From: Sphingobacterium sp. CZ-UAM
GTDB taxonomy: Bacteria > Bacteroidota > Bacteroidia > Sphingobacteriales > Sphingobacteriaceae
Length of the DNA: 64,000 bases
Assembly: GCF_002000245.1 (NCBI RefSeq)
Contig: NZ_MTCM01000001.1
Coordinates: forward strand, 62,001 to 126,000
Direction of reading: 5' to 3'
Part shown: positions 45,060 to 54,081 of the stretch, one piece after another
Position numbering within the stretch: position 1 is the first letter of the stretch
Layout of the letters: every line of letters starts with the position of its first letter
Translations under genes and position numbers: made by a program
The notes under the pieces: generated by a model
Told to the model about the DNA's origin: nothing
What the model saw: only the letters and a program-made list of their open reading frames with translations
Databases searched by the model: none

Positions 45060-46961
45060 TTACAATAGGCTCAGATTATAACGTCCTCTATCGGAACTGC
45101 TCACTTCTTTATGAAACTGAAAGAAATCCTCATAGTTGCTTGCCGGATAATTCCCTTCAAAGAGCTCCAATTTTCTATAGGTGAAAAGTTTATTTCCTTT
45201 TATCTCCGATTTCAATTCATATTTTCCAAATGGTTTTTCAATGACTTTCTGCTCTGGGGTTATTTTTTTTACGATGTTTTCCGGCAGTGTGATGTTTATG
45301 CTGTCAATATCGACAAATCCCCTTTCAATAAAAATATCTTCCGTACGGTTCTTATTCTCGGATATGCTGGATTGTGTGTTGAATATATTTGGCTGAATCA
45401 GCATCTTATTTCCATTTTTTACAGCATAGTTTTTAATGGAAATGGAGATGTTCTCTTCAATGAATGGATTGTGTTCTTTGTGTTCTGTATATTTAACCTG
45501 TTCAAAATTGATGTTATCGATATTATAGTACTCTGCCAGCAGCTTTGTTTTTTCGTTATTGCTCGCCAAAAGAATTTCCATATGATTCTCATATTGCGTT
45601 CCATAAAACTTTGTGTTTAACGATCCTTTTATGCTGCCATCATCGGAGAGACTGAGATCGGCATTACGAACCTGAAGATTGGTTGAATTGGTATATTTTG
45701 GTGTATGCATAATTACACCGCCATTTTCGGTACAAGCAATCACATCTCTGTCATCCGTAAAATTGCTCAGGAATCCAAAAGGAAGGTTTTGGCTGGTACA
45801 CTCTAGCCAGGTTGTGTCATTTTTGAATGGTAGGCATAGAATCGCATGATTGCCATCCTGCACATTTGCAAATGTCTTATGAAAATTTTCCTTACGCTTA
45901 CCCGCTTCGACCATACAATAGTAAGAAGGTATACCTACAGCAGATAACATGCTTGCCATATAATTGACCAGGGCTTTGCAATCACCATAACCTAAACGGT
46001 CAACCTCAGATGCCGGAAAAGGTTCCAGTCCACCAATTCCAATTTGGATACTGATATATCGCGTGTTTTTTTGCAGATAATCGTAAAGGATCTTGGCTTT
46101 GTCCCGATCCGATGCGGCATTTTTTGTAAGTGATATGAATTTCTGTTTTGAGGCTTCAGTAAGATCTTGCTTTTTGCTCAACAATTTGGTTGTAAACCAG
46201 TCACCATACTCTTTCCAATCGTTAAAGTTGCCTTCTTTTCCATAATAAACAAAGTTTTCGGGAACGATTAATAAACTTGTTCTCTTCAGGTTAGGATTGG
46301 GGCTATAAGATTCCTCTTTTTTAGCTGGAATTTGTTCTGCACTCCAGGTTTTACTGACTGTTTTATCGGTTTTCTCTTCTTTGATATTGCCTTTATAGTT
46401 TTTTGACTCAATTCGGAATTCACTGCCTATTGGACTTATGAATTGATAGCTGCTTTTTTCAACGGATACATTGTTTGAAACTTCAGGAGTCCATGAGGGA
46501 ATGATTAAGTTTTGTTTATGCCTTACTTCATATTGATACTCGACGGTATAGGGGTAACTATGATAATCCGGGATATAGACCTTCATTCTTGAGTCAGCGA
46601 ACATTGTACTATTGTCAACAGCACTTACATCTTTAAAATCCTTGGTTGCTATTTTTTTCTGCAATATCCCCATCTCATTATAGATAGCTCCCTTGATGTT
46701 TTTGATCTCATTTGATTTATTATAATGTATTGGAAGGGCGGCATAGTAATCCCCATTTTTATTATAAACAGTAATGACACGCATGACAGTTTCCGTGACT
46801 TGCTCAGGCGATTTTACTTCCACAACAGTTTTGTCATTTCGGACTGTTGCTACTGCCCGACTTTTTAGCACACCCGGAATCTGGGCAATATCGTAGTTTT
46901 CCTGAGCAATTGAAGCAATTGGTATAAGGAAATAGGCTAAATTGGCAAATAACGTTTTCAT
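45060..46961 (-). CDS. DUF3857 + transglutaminase-like domain protein (catalytic residues present)
   Basis: This 633-residue exported protein has a signal peptide ending near residue 20 ('ASIAQE'). DUF3857 spans ~30-220 ('VEYQYEVRHKQNLIIPSWTP'), followed by a transglutaminase-like fold with 'GYGDCKALVNYMASML' (Cys328), 'DGNHAILCLP' (His372) and 'TTWLECTSQNLPFG' (Glu387 where Asp is usual). A C-terminal DUF2569/3858-type beta region follows. Transglutaminase-like members may crosslink or cleave peptides in the periplasm; no substrate is known. Its start overlaps the stop of the other DUF3857 gene by 4 bp, so the two are translationally coupled. Confidence 0.87.
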   Translation of the reverse strand: MKTLFANLAYFLIPIASIAQENYDIAQIPGVLKSRAVATVRNDKTVVEVKSPEQVTETVMRVITVYNKNGDYYAALPIHYNKSNEIKNIKGAIYNEMGILQKKIATKDFKDVSAVDNSTMFADSRMKVYIPDYHSYPYTVEYQYEVRHKQNLIIPSWTPEVSNNVSVEKSSYQFISPIGSEFRIESKNYKGNIKEEKTDKTVSKTWSAEQIPAKKEESYSPNPNLKRTSLLIVPENFVYYGKEGNFNDWKEYGDWFTTKLLSKKQDLTEASKQKFISLTKNAASDRDKAKILYDYLQKNTRYISIQIGIGGLEPFPASEVDRLGYGDCKALVNYMASMLSAVGIPSYYCMVEAGKRKENFHKTFANVQDGNHAILCLPFKNDTTWLECTSQNLPFGFLSNFTDDRDVIACTENGGVIMHTPKYTNSTNLQVRNADLSLSDDGSIKGSLNTKFYGTQYENHMEILLASNNEKTKLLAEYYNIDNINFEQVKYTEHKEHNPFIEENISISIKNYAVKNGNKMLIQPNIFNTQSSISENKNRTEDIFIERGFVDIDSINITLPENIVKKITPEQKVIEKPFGKYELKSEIKGNKLFTYRKLELFEGNYPASNYEDFFQFHKEVSSSDRGRYNLSLL

Positions 46962-48934
46962 TTTTTTGTGGTTAATCTAATGTCTAATTTCTGCTGTTGT
47001 ATAATACGAGAATAGAGCTCTTTTAAAGAGAAGTATTCGTCTACCGTAAATATTGGTTTATTAAAACTAAGGCTCCCCATAACCTCTAGTTTGGTGCCAG
47101 CTAGCTGTGTGATGTATTTATATCTTGCAGCAGATTCGGGAAGAGCCAAAGATATATTTTGTGGTTTATCGGTTACTTCGTATTGTTCTGGGATTTCTAA
47201 TTGAATATTGTATTGAAGTTTAGATTTAAATCCCATATCTACAGGATAAGTGCGGTCCTGAATTTTGAAGGGATTGTACGATATGCGATCAATGACATTT
47301 GGAGCAAGTGATAAAAGGTTGCTTTCGGGTTGTTTATTCACCTCCAGTGTAATTTCAAACGTTTCGCTCAGTGGCTGATCAAGTTCGTCAAGATGTTCAA
47401 TTTTGGCATTCGTAAAACTAACGTTGGGCATTTCCTCATCTAGTTTTTCCCAATATTCTTCGAGCGAATTGAATTTAGCGATATGCTGTCTTTTTAAGAG
47501 CGCTTTATTACCTTGACTGCTGATGGTGAGTGTGCCCTTAATTTGACCTTGTTCATTCAGTACTCCCGTCAACGTATAATATTGTTCGGAGATCTCCTCG
47601 GAGGCTAAGGGGAACCAATCTGAACTCTTTTTGGAGTATATGATTCTGCCACGCTCATTGAGACATTGCAAAGGTAATGAGCCAAAGGGAAGATAGCTAT
47701 TTGATGCGTCCAATTTATATTTTATTCCGTCAATGTCCACACAGGCGATTACATAATCAAAGTCAGATAATACAGGAAATAGCGAATTGGGATTACCATT
47801 TCGTCTTGTCGATAAAATAATTGGATAAGCATCTAAATCCGCTGCTTGTAGGGCAGTGATCAGCGATAAATTGATATCACCAATATTACCAGTTCTTTTT
47901 TCTAGCGCTTTTTCGATCCCATTTTCGGAATATTTTCCAAGATAGTTATTCCATTTTATCTGTTTCTTGATGTAGTCATAGATTTTAATGGCCTTTACCA
48001 ATTTTGAGTCATCTGGAGATAAAAGCGTTGATAGCGTAGTTTTGAATAGATCTGTTTTTTTGAATTGCCCACCAAAGGTCTTCTCATTCATTAATTCTGT
48101 GTCAACATCTTTCCATGTTTTACTAAATGTTTTTTTAACACCAGTGCTTGGATAGAATATGGATTCGAGTTCGTAATATATGGCAGATTTAAAATTTTTT
48201 GGGGAAGTCATAAAGTCTTCTTCAACAAAAGCCGGAATATTGGACATCGTATAGGTGAGCTTTGAACAATCCATTCTTACTCCATCCAAAAAAAGATATT
48301 CCTTTAAAACTTCTCCCTTTTTTTGGTCATCAAGTCTATAAGGACCACGCAATACCACATTGTAGGTAAAAGATGCTGGTATGATTGCGATATATTGGCT
48401 TTGTAATTTGGGGATATCATCCTGAAATTCCCATGTCTTAAAATTAAATAGATCCTGTTCGAGTGTCCGATAAGAAACTTCTATGATGGATCCTTCTTTA
48501 ATATTGGGAAGTGTGAATTTGTTCAGATCGAGGTAAGTGGAGTAATTTTCTTTAAAAACCTTTTTACTTTCAAGTTCTGCTCGAATAATCTGTCCGTTTT
48601 CCAAGTTGTAGGTAACAGCCTTCAATTCATCCAGGTGGTCACGGACATAACTTCCTCTTTTGTAGGACGGTATTTCGAAATTAGCTTTCTTAAATCCTTC
48701 TTTATTATTTATACGAATGAGGACATGGTATTCATGCATCAATTTGATCCGATGATCATAATCATCGACGAACACGGAACTTTGTCCAAATTCTTTTAAA
48801 ACAATAGCGTTGGCATTGCTATCCAGTGGCGTAGTCGAGAAATCCGAGATACTTACTTTACCAAAATCGAAATTCTGTCCAAAGATCTTTGAACAAAAAC
48901 AAAATATTAAAAACAGCGTTAAAAAATGGCGCAT
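46958..48934 (-). CDS. DUF3857 domain protein with degenerate transglutaminase domain
   Basis: This 658-residue protein has a signal peptide ending near residue 20 ('KIFGQN') and the same overall layout as its downstream paralogue. DUF3857 covers ~40-250 ('LMHEYHVLIRINNKEG', 'EVSYRTLEQDLFNFKTWEFQ'). In the transglutaminase region the catalytic Cys is replaced: 'GNIGDINLSLI' has Ile354 where the paralogue has Cys328, and Tyr394 stands where its His372 is; the Asp-containing 'YKLDASNSYLPFG' is kept. It is therefore probably non-catalytic and may act as a partner or scaffold. Coupled by a 4-bp overlap to the downstream gene. Confidence 0.85.
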   Translation of the reverse strand: MRHFLTLFLIFCFCSKIFGQNFDFGKVSISDFSTTPLDSNANAIVLKEFGQSSVFVDDYDHRIKLMHEYHVLIRINNKEGFKKANFEIPSYKRGSYVRDHLDELKAVTYNLENGQIIRAELESKKVFKENYSTYLDLNKFTLPNIKEGSIIEVSYRTLEQDLFNFKTWEFQDDIPKLQSQYIAIIPASFTYNVVLRGPYRLDDQKKGEVLKEYLFLDGVRMDCSKLTYTMSNIPAFVEEDFMTSPKNFKSAIYYELESIFYPSTGVKKTFSKTWKDVDTELMNEKTFGGQFKKTDLFKTTLSTLLSPDDSKLVKAIKIYDYIKKQIKWNNYLGKYSENGIEKALEKRTGNIGDINLSLITALQAADLDAYPIILSTRRNGNPNSLFPVLSDFDYVIACVDIDGIKYKLDASNSYLPFGSLPLQCLNERGRIIYSKKSSDWFPLASEEISEQYYTLTGVLNEQGQIKGTLTISSQGNKALLKRQHIAKFNSLEEYWEKLDEEMPNVSFTNAKIEHLDELDQPLSETFEITLEVNKQPESNLLSLAPNVIDRISYNPFKIQDRTYPVDMGFKSKLQYNIQLEIPEQYEVTDKPQNISLALPESAARYKYITQLAGTKLEVMGSLSFNKPIFTVDEYFSLKELYSRIIQQQKLDIRLTTKK

Positions 48935-49001
48935 AACTTAGGCGTAATTTGTATACGAATATAAGTTTTTAGCCAAAATTAAACGATAGCTCTAAAAAAT
49001 A

Positions 49002-49376
49002 TTATTTATCTATTTGTAATAAATTGTCAATGACATCGGTAATATTATCAATATCCTCGCCATCTTCTAGCATAGAAAATGCGAGGTAGGTTGCGTAGAT
49101 TTCAGGACTAAATTTAACATGTTTATCTGAAATGAACTTATCAATCTGTTGTTCATTGCATTCGAAATGGATGCTTTGCAATTCATTGAACAAGTTTGTT
49201 GAAATGGTCTGGTGATTTTCTCCACAGGCAAATCCGGCAATAATATGGAATAGAAATTTATCGGTTATTTCGTCATCTTCCTTTTTGAACATAGCACGAA
49301 TATGCTTATAATCGAATTTAGTTTTTGCACTATTGACGATAGTGTCCCAAATCTGATACTCCGCTTTTGTCTCCAT
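49002..49376 (-). CDS. Hypothetical small cytoplasmic protein
   Basis: This 124-residue acidic, helix-rich protein ('DYKHIRAMFKKEDDEITDKFLFHIIAGFACG', shown in part) has no signal peptide and no motif I recognise. The C-terminus is strongly acidic ('EDGEDIDNITDVIDNLL'). It lies 67 bp upstream of the DUF3857 pair on the same strand and could be in the same transcript. I cannot assign a function; a conserved unknown is the fair label. Confidence 0.6.
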   Translation of the reverse strand: METKAEYQIWDTIVNSAKTKFDYKHIRAMFKKEDDEITDKFLFHIIAGFACGENHQTISTNLFNELQSIHFECNEQQIDKFISDKHVKFSPEIYATYLAFSMLEDGEDIDNITDVIDNLLQIDK

Positions 49377-49508
49377 AGCTCGCTTTAAATTTATATTGGT
49401 ATAAGCAATATACTAAAAATAATTCTATTTTAAGCAAGAATGGAGACAAGATTTCTTTGAAAGAGATAGGAAGTTGTAGAACTTTTCCTTCGTTCGGTCT
49501 GATCTGGA

Positions 49509-49625
49509 TTAAGGCTGTAGGAGTTTGAAAATCAGTTCGCCCAATATGCAGCCCAATAGAATTCCAAAAAGAACAGATAGACATACTTTTAACCATTTGG
49601 GGCTTGTTTTAAGTGCTACTTTCAT
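49509..49625 (-). CDS. Possible 38-residue single-pass membrane protein
   Basis: A short minus-strand frame, ATG at 49625 and TAA at 49509, encodes 38 residues: a basic N-terminus ('MKVALKTSPKWLKV') and one hydrophobic helix ('VCLSVLFGILLGCILGELIF') ending 'KLLQP'. The positive-inside charge pattern fits a small inner-membrane protein. It fills part of the otherwise empty region 49377-49812. No ribosome-binding site is obvious, which is normal for Bacteroidota. Confidence 0.45.
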   Translation of the reverse strand: MKVALKTSPKWLKVCLSVLFGILLGCILGELIFKLLQP

Positions 49626-49812
49626 GGCGCAAAAATGCGTTAAAAATATCCTTTTGGAAAGAAATTCGGTTTGGAAAAAGCCAACTGTAGTGATCTGATG
49701 ACAGCTGGTTTTAGGCTTTGTGGTATGATAATTGAAAATTAATATTTGAATTCGATTTTTTTAGTAATTTAAGTCGGAAAAAGAATGTTTTGAAAAAGCC
49801 TGATTTATAATT

Positions 49813-50337
49813 ATGATGACACGAATAGTATTGACAGTATTTCTATTTACAATAGCAAAGATTGGATTGGGACAGCAGCTGAATATTGATAAGATCAGGA
49901 AAGACTATGCTGAGGCCGTTAAGGATGAGGATTTGTGCGAACGTAATTTTGAGGTGCTTGATGAGGGGGCCAAATCTACTACAGAGAAGGTCTATCGTGC
50001 AGCTTATGAGATATTGATAGCGAAACACATGGGCAACCCGTTTAGGAAAGTTGGCCAATTTAAAGAGGGTAAGAAGCATTTGGAGGAATTGATCAAAGAC
50101 AATCCCAATCACATTGAAGCCAGATTCATTCGTTGGAGCGTACAGGTCCATGCTCCATCTTTTTTGGGCTATAAAGACAATATTATAGAAGATAAAAATT
50201 TCTTGGTCAAGAATCTTCGTAAACTCCCGAATGAGGAAGCGAAATCCATTATTTACAATTATCTGAAAGGAGCCAATCCTTATTTGAAAGGTGAGCAAAT
50301 ATTCACTACAGCGGAGCTAAAGGAGCTAGGACAATAG
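49813..50337 (+). CDS. Hypothetical exported helical (TPR-like) protein
   Basis: This 174-residue protein has a signal peptide ending near 'GLGQQ' (residue ~21). The mature part is helical with alternating Leu/Ala/Lys: 'TTEKVYRAAYEILIAKHMG', 'KEGKKHLEELIKDNPNHIEARFIR', which resembles a TPR-type repeat pair but is too divergent for a firm call. It is probably periplasmic. It lies 102 bp upstream of the OmpA lipoprotein gene on the same strand, perhaps in the same transcript. Confidence 0.7.
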   Translation: MMTRIVLTVFLFTIAKIGLGQQLNIDKIRKDYAEAVKDEDLCERNFEVLDEGAKSTTEKVYRAAYEILIAKHMGNPFRKVGQFKEGKKHLEELIKDNPNHIEARFIRWSVQVHAPSFLGYKDNIIEDKNFLVKNLRKLPNEEAKSIIYNYLKGANPYLKGEQIFTTAELKELGQ

Positions 50338-50439
50338 ACGTTAAAGGATGTTAATTCAGTAGCGTACTTTTTTTTTGGCTAAGATATTGCTTTATCTTAG
50401 TTCAACGAATTAATTCAACATCTACAAAATTAGAATGCT

Positions 50440-51318
50440 ATGAAGAATATAGGTTTTCCGATATCCATACTGACCGCAAGTTTACTTGTTACGGGATGTG
50501 GTGTCAGTAAAAAGACATACCTAGGTTTGCAGACAGAATATAAAAATTTGCAGACACAATATCAGGATAGTCAACTTCAATTGACTGAAAGTCGGACAAG
50601 AATTAAGAGTTTGGAAGATCAGTTAGCTTCGGAACGGCAAAATAATGCTGATCTTAAAGCGGCTTATTCCGCATTACAAGGTTCTTTGGATAAGAGTATC
50701 AATCAAAACTCCCAGGGGAATGTCAATATTTCCAAACTTGTTGATGAAATTAATGCTTCAAATAAATACATTAAACATTTAGTTGAGACCAAAAACAAGT
50801 CTGACTCGTTGAATTTGGTCTTGACCAATAACCTAACGCGGTCATTGAGTCGTGAGGAATTACAGGAGGTGGATGTGCAGGTATTAAAAGGTGTCGTGTA
50901 TATTTCGCTTGCAGATAATATGTTATACAAGTCCGGTAGTTATGAAATCAGTGAGCGAGCTGATCTGACGTTAAGCAAAATAGCAAAGATTATCCAAGAT
51001 TACAGAGATTATGAAGTATTGATTGAAGGTAATACCGATACTGATCCGATTTCAAAACCCAACATCCGGAATAATTGGGATTTAAGTACATTGAGAGCTT
51101 CTTCGGTGGTCCAGGCTTTACAGACGAAGTACGGAGTGGATCCGAAGCGATTGACAGCAGGGGGTAGAGGTGAGTATAATCCTGTCGCCGACAATTCCAC
51201 AGCTCTCGGAAAACAGCGGAACCGGAGAACACAGATTATTATTACACCAAAACTGGATCAATTCATGGAATTGATCGACAAGGCTCCGGAACCAACTGAA
51301 GTGACACCGGTACAATAA
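50440..51318 (+). CDS. OmpA family lipoprotein with coiled coil
   Basis: This 292-residue lipoprotein has its lipobox at Cys20 ('LLVTGCGVSKK'), a long coiled coil at ~25-95 ('LQTEYKNLQTQYQDSQLQL', 'RIKSLEDQLASERQNNADL') and a C-terminal OmpA domain (~165-285) with 'YEVLIEGNTDTDPI', 'DLSTLRASSVVQAL', 'LTAGGRGEYNPVADNSTA' and 'NRRTQIIITP', including the Asp and Arg that contact peptidoglycan diaminopimelate. It would tie the outer membrane to the cell wall. The gene ends before a bidirectional terminator shared with the gluconate-dehydrogenase-like gene. Confidence 0.93.
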   Translation: MKNIGFPISILTASLLVTGCGVSKKTYLGLQTEYKNLQTQYQDSQLQLTESRTRIKSLEDQLASERQNNADLKAAYSALQGSLDKSINQNSQGNVNISKLVDEINASNKYIKHLVETKNKSDSLNLVLTNNLTRSLSREELQEVDVQVLKGVVYISLADNMLYKSGSYEISERADLTLSKIAKIIQDYRDYEVLIEGNTDTDPISKPNIRNNWDLSTLRASSVVQALQTKYGVDPKRLTAGGRGEYNPVADNSTALGKQRNRRTQIIITPKLDQFMELIDKAPEPTEVTPVQ

Positions 51319-51368
51319 AGTAAATAATAGCAATGTCTGTCGTAATAACGATATTGCGAACAGTTAAA

Positions 51369-51408
51369 AAAAGAAAATCCTTTCCAGCTTTGGAAAGGAT
51401 TTTCTTTT
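51369..51408. terminator. Bidirectional terminator between OmpA and GMC operons
   Basis: AAAAGAAAATCCTTTCC (51369-51385) pairs perfectly with 51392-51408 around AGCTTT. The last bases overlap the stop codon of the minus-strand gene at 51407. Confidence 0.88.
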
Positions 51409-52039
51409 ATCCGAAAAATTTACTTGGATCAAAACCATGTTCTTTTAGGACATCGTCCGGAACACCGTTCCATACACCAGGTTTGTTGCCGGCATATCCG
51501 ATATCTTTGATTCCTATTTCGCTGGTATAAAAACCGGAGGAGGTCAGATTGCGCATTAAGGAGAAAAATGCCGCTCCCTGTTGCATTTCAGGCTTTGCTA
51601 GTTCAGGATAAGCAATTTCGTCAATGAGTGCGAGCTGTTCGTTTGAGTCACATTTTATAAATACGTTACCGTATCGTCTTTTGGTCTGGAGATCGAGCCA
51701 TCGCAACCCACCACGCATAGGGATTTTGTTGTCAGGTAAATCCTTTACAATAAACTCGATAAAATCTGGGACTCCCGCCTCAGAGGCACTACCTGATTTG
51801 CTGTCCTTCGGAATAATGATGTCGGCTAAAACTGTAATTGTTGCCATTTCATGTTCATCAAAAAACTTTTCTTCTTTTAAGCGAGCTGTCCGTTCATATT
51901 CAAAATCCTGGACGCCCGGGAGTTTATCGCTATTTGTGGCTGTCGTATTTTTGGTTTCTTTTGAATTACAAGCTGCGGTTAAAAGACCTGATCCGGCAGC
52001 AATAAAGCCCAGTGCTTTTAGAGATTCTCTTCTGTTCAT
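51407..52039 (-). CDS. Gluconate 2-dehydrogenase subunit 3 family protein
   Basis: This 210-residue exported protein starts with a Tat-like signal ('MNRRESLKALGFIAAG') and a possible lipobox at Cys24 ('LLTAACNSK'). The mature domain has 'FFDEHEMATITVLADIIIPKDSKSGSASEAGVPDFIEFI' (family order, shown in part) with the 'IIP' and 'AGVPDFI' hallmarks of the gluconate_2-dh3 / hitchhiker subunit family. Such subunits are needed to export and fold the paired GMC flavoprotein, which is encoded 3 bp upstream and lacks its own signal peptide. Together they form a periplasmic sugar or glycoside dehydrogenase. Confidence 0.9.
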   Translation of the reverse strand: MNRRESLKALGFIAAGSGLLTAACNSKETKNTTATNSDKLPGVQDFEYERTARLKEEKFFDEHEMATITVLADIIIPKDSKSGSASEAGVPDFIEFIVKDLPDNKIPMRGGLRWLDLQTKRRYGNVFIKCDSNEQLALIDEIAYPELAKPEMQQGAAFFSLMRNLTSSGFYTSEIGIKDIGYAGNKPGVWNGVPDDVLKEHGFDPSKFFG

Positions 52040-52042
52040 GCT

Positions 52043-53779
52043 TTAACCATTTAATTTTTTCTTTTCCTGTAATATATATTCTGCGGTACGCATCGATAAA
52101 GCCAGAATTGTCCATGTAAGGTTCTTGTCACCTTGTTGTACAAAAGGTCCAGCATCGACCACATAGAGGTTTTTACAATCATGCGCTTGTCCCCATTTGT
52201 TTAATACCGAAGTTTTTGGATCGTTCCCCATTCTTGTTGTACCACCTTCGTGAATAATTTTTCCGGGAGCTTCTAAGCCATATAAGGTATCAGCTCCAGG
52301 GATCTTCGATGTGATGACAGCCCCCATTTCATGCATAATAGCTTGAAAAGTTTCTTGCATATGTTTGGCCTGAGCGATTTCTTCATTGGCCCATTTGTAA
52401 TTGAAGCGAAGGACAGGGATCCCGAATTTATCCACTTGGTTGGGGTCAATTTCACAATAGTTATCTTTTCTTGCCAGGGCGGTGCCACGTCCGGCCATGC
52501 CCACATTGGCACCATAGTAACTACGATAATCTTCTTTAAGCGCAGTACCATAGCCACCTTTTGCTTTTGTTTTTCCGTCAGCGCTTTTACCAGCGTCATT
52601 TACCTTTGGTACCCAGTTTAAGAATCCATAGGAGGGCATATGCAGACCGCCGCCATATTCAATATGGTAGCCTCTTGGGAAGTTCAATTTAGCATTGTCT
52701 TCCCACCAGGGCGAATAGATATGCACACTTCCGACACCATCTTCATTATACCTTTTACGATCAAGTAATTGAGGTAAATAACCAGAGAGGCTGGCACCAG
52801 TGGAGTCGTGGAGATATCTGCCGACTAAACCGCTGCTGTTGCCGACACCACCCGGATGCGCTTTAGATTTTGAGTTTAACATAATCCGGGCACTTTCACA
52901 GGCGCTGGCTCCTAGAATTACAGTTTTGCCTTTTACGGTATATTCCTGTAAATCTTTGGTGTCAACATAGGAAACACCGGTAGCTAATCCTTCGTCATTG
53001 GTCAGCACTTCCCGTACCATTGCATTGTCGATGACCTTCAGATTTCCTGTTTTCATTGCCGGAATTACCAGGCAGGATGAAGAGGAGAAATCACCATATA
53101 CCTTACATGCACGGCCGCATTGGCCACAGTAGAAGCAAGTACCGCGGTCTTTTATGTCTTTCGATACCTCGGTCAGGACTGCACCCCTTCCCGGAATAAC
53201 AGGTACACCAGCTTTCTTTGCTCCTTTTGCAATATATAGTTCATTAAGACGCGGCTTGGGAGGTTTCATAAAAATACCGTCAGGTTCGTTATGTATACCC
53301 TCAACGGTACCATAAATACCAATCATACGGTCGACACGATCATAAAATGGCTTGACTTCATCATAGGTGATGGGCCATTCGTCGGTCATGCCATCTTTTG
53401 GTTTGAAATCATCGGGACCCATGCGTAATGAAATACGACCCCAGTGATTTGTTCTACCACCAAGCATCCTTGCTCTGAACCATTCGAATTCGGTTCCACT
53501 AACTTTGCTGTAAGGTTCTCCTTCGAGTTGCCAGCCACCAAAGGCTGCGTCAAAATCGCCGAAAGGGCGTGTGGTACCAGCTCCTCTGCGGGGAGATTCC
53601 CAAGGCCAGCGTAGTTGTAACGAATCTTTTGCGGGATCGTAAAATGGGCCAGCCTCCAGCATCAATACTTTAAGGCCCGCATGTGCCAGGATATATCCGG
53701 CCATACCTCCACCTGCACCTGAGCCTACGACGATAGCGTCAAACAATTCGGGATTCTCTTTAATTTGATAATTTGACAT
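52043..53779 (-). CDS. GMC family oxidoreductase (glucoside 3-dehydrogenase / gluconate dehydrogenase-like)
   Basis: This 578-residue flavoprotein has the FAD motif GSGAGGG (19-25), 'LEAGP', and the C-terminal GMC signature 'HEGGTTRMGNDPKTSVLN' followed by 'LYVVDAGPFVQQGDKNLTWTI'. Cys215, 218, 221 and 225 (CFYCGQCGRAC) are spaced like a ferredoxin cluster, so it may carry an Fe-S centre as reported for bacterial FAD glucose and glucoside dehydrogenases. It lacks a signal peptide and pairs with the Tat-exported subunit 3 gene 3 bp downstream. No cytochrome subunit is in the operon; the diheme cytochrome at 10315 is too far away to claim as partner. Confidence 0.9.
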   Translation of the reverse strand: MSNYQIKENPELFDAIVVGSGAGGGMAGYILAHAGLKVLMLEAGPFYDPAKDSLQLRWPWESPRRGAGTTRPFGDFDAAFGGWQLEGEPYSKVSGTEFEWFRARMLGGRTNHWGRISLRMGPDDFKPKDGMTDEWPITYDEVKPFYDRVDRMIGIYGTVEGIHNEPDGIFMKPPKPRLNELYIAKGAKKAGVPVIPGRGAVLTEVSKDIKDRGTCFYCGQCGRACKVYGDFSSSSCLVIPAMKTGNLKVIDNAMVREVLTNDEGLATGVSYVDTKDLQEYTVKGKTVILGASACESARIMLNSKSKAHPGGVGNSSGLVGRYLHDSTGASLSGYLPQLLDRKRYNEDGVGSVHIYSPWWEDNAKLNFPRGYHIEYGGGLHMPSYGFLNWVPKVNDAGKSADGKTKAKGGYGTALKEDYRSYYGANVGMAGRGTALARKDNYCEIDPNQVDKFGIPVLRFNYKWANEEIAQAKHMQETFQAIMHEMGAVITSKIPGADTLYGLEAPGKIIHEGGTTRMGNDPKTSVLNKWGQAHDCKNLYVVDAGPFVQQGDKNLTWTILALSMRTAEYILQEKKKLNG

Positions 53780-54081
53780 AATTAAATTGAGTAATTAATT
53801 GAAAAGCCTGCGAGATACATGTTTTTTGAGATCTATATCTGTGGGAAGGTTCAACTAATCGATGGTTATTGTTTCATGTTTAAAATCATCGTGAATATAT
53901 TGATAAAATTTTATTTTTTTTCAATTTAATTTATCGTTTTAGCATTATTCTAAATAAAGAATACGAGATTGTTACAAAATAGGCCTGTCGATTGCAATGA
54001 AAGTGGTTCGATTGCACATATCCAGATCGGACTAGTACCAATATCATTAAACGTAGAGATGTCCACGTTAGTTTATTTTAT
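53780..54081. other. Intergenic region upstream of the GMC gene
   Basis: 302 bp without an ORF, holding the GMC promoter and the ABC-F 3' end region. The only repeat seen is TCGATTGCA twice, at 53988 and 54008 (20-bp spacing). No clear terminator. Confidence 0.5.

Noticed and set aside
45111..45620. 169-residue plus-strand ORF inside the DUF3857 gene
   Set aside because: It is antisense to a strongly supported gene, its composition is that of a shadow frame rich in Phe/Ile/Cys, and it has no start signal or known motif.
49843..50298. 151-residue minus-strand ORF over the TPR-like gene
   Set aside because: The plus-strand frame has a signal peptide and helical repeats; this is its shadow.
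51624..52046. 140-residue plus-strand ORF over the subunit 3 gene
   Set aside because: It is antisense to the gluconate-dehydrogenase-subunit-like gene and is Ser/Leu-rich noise.
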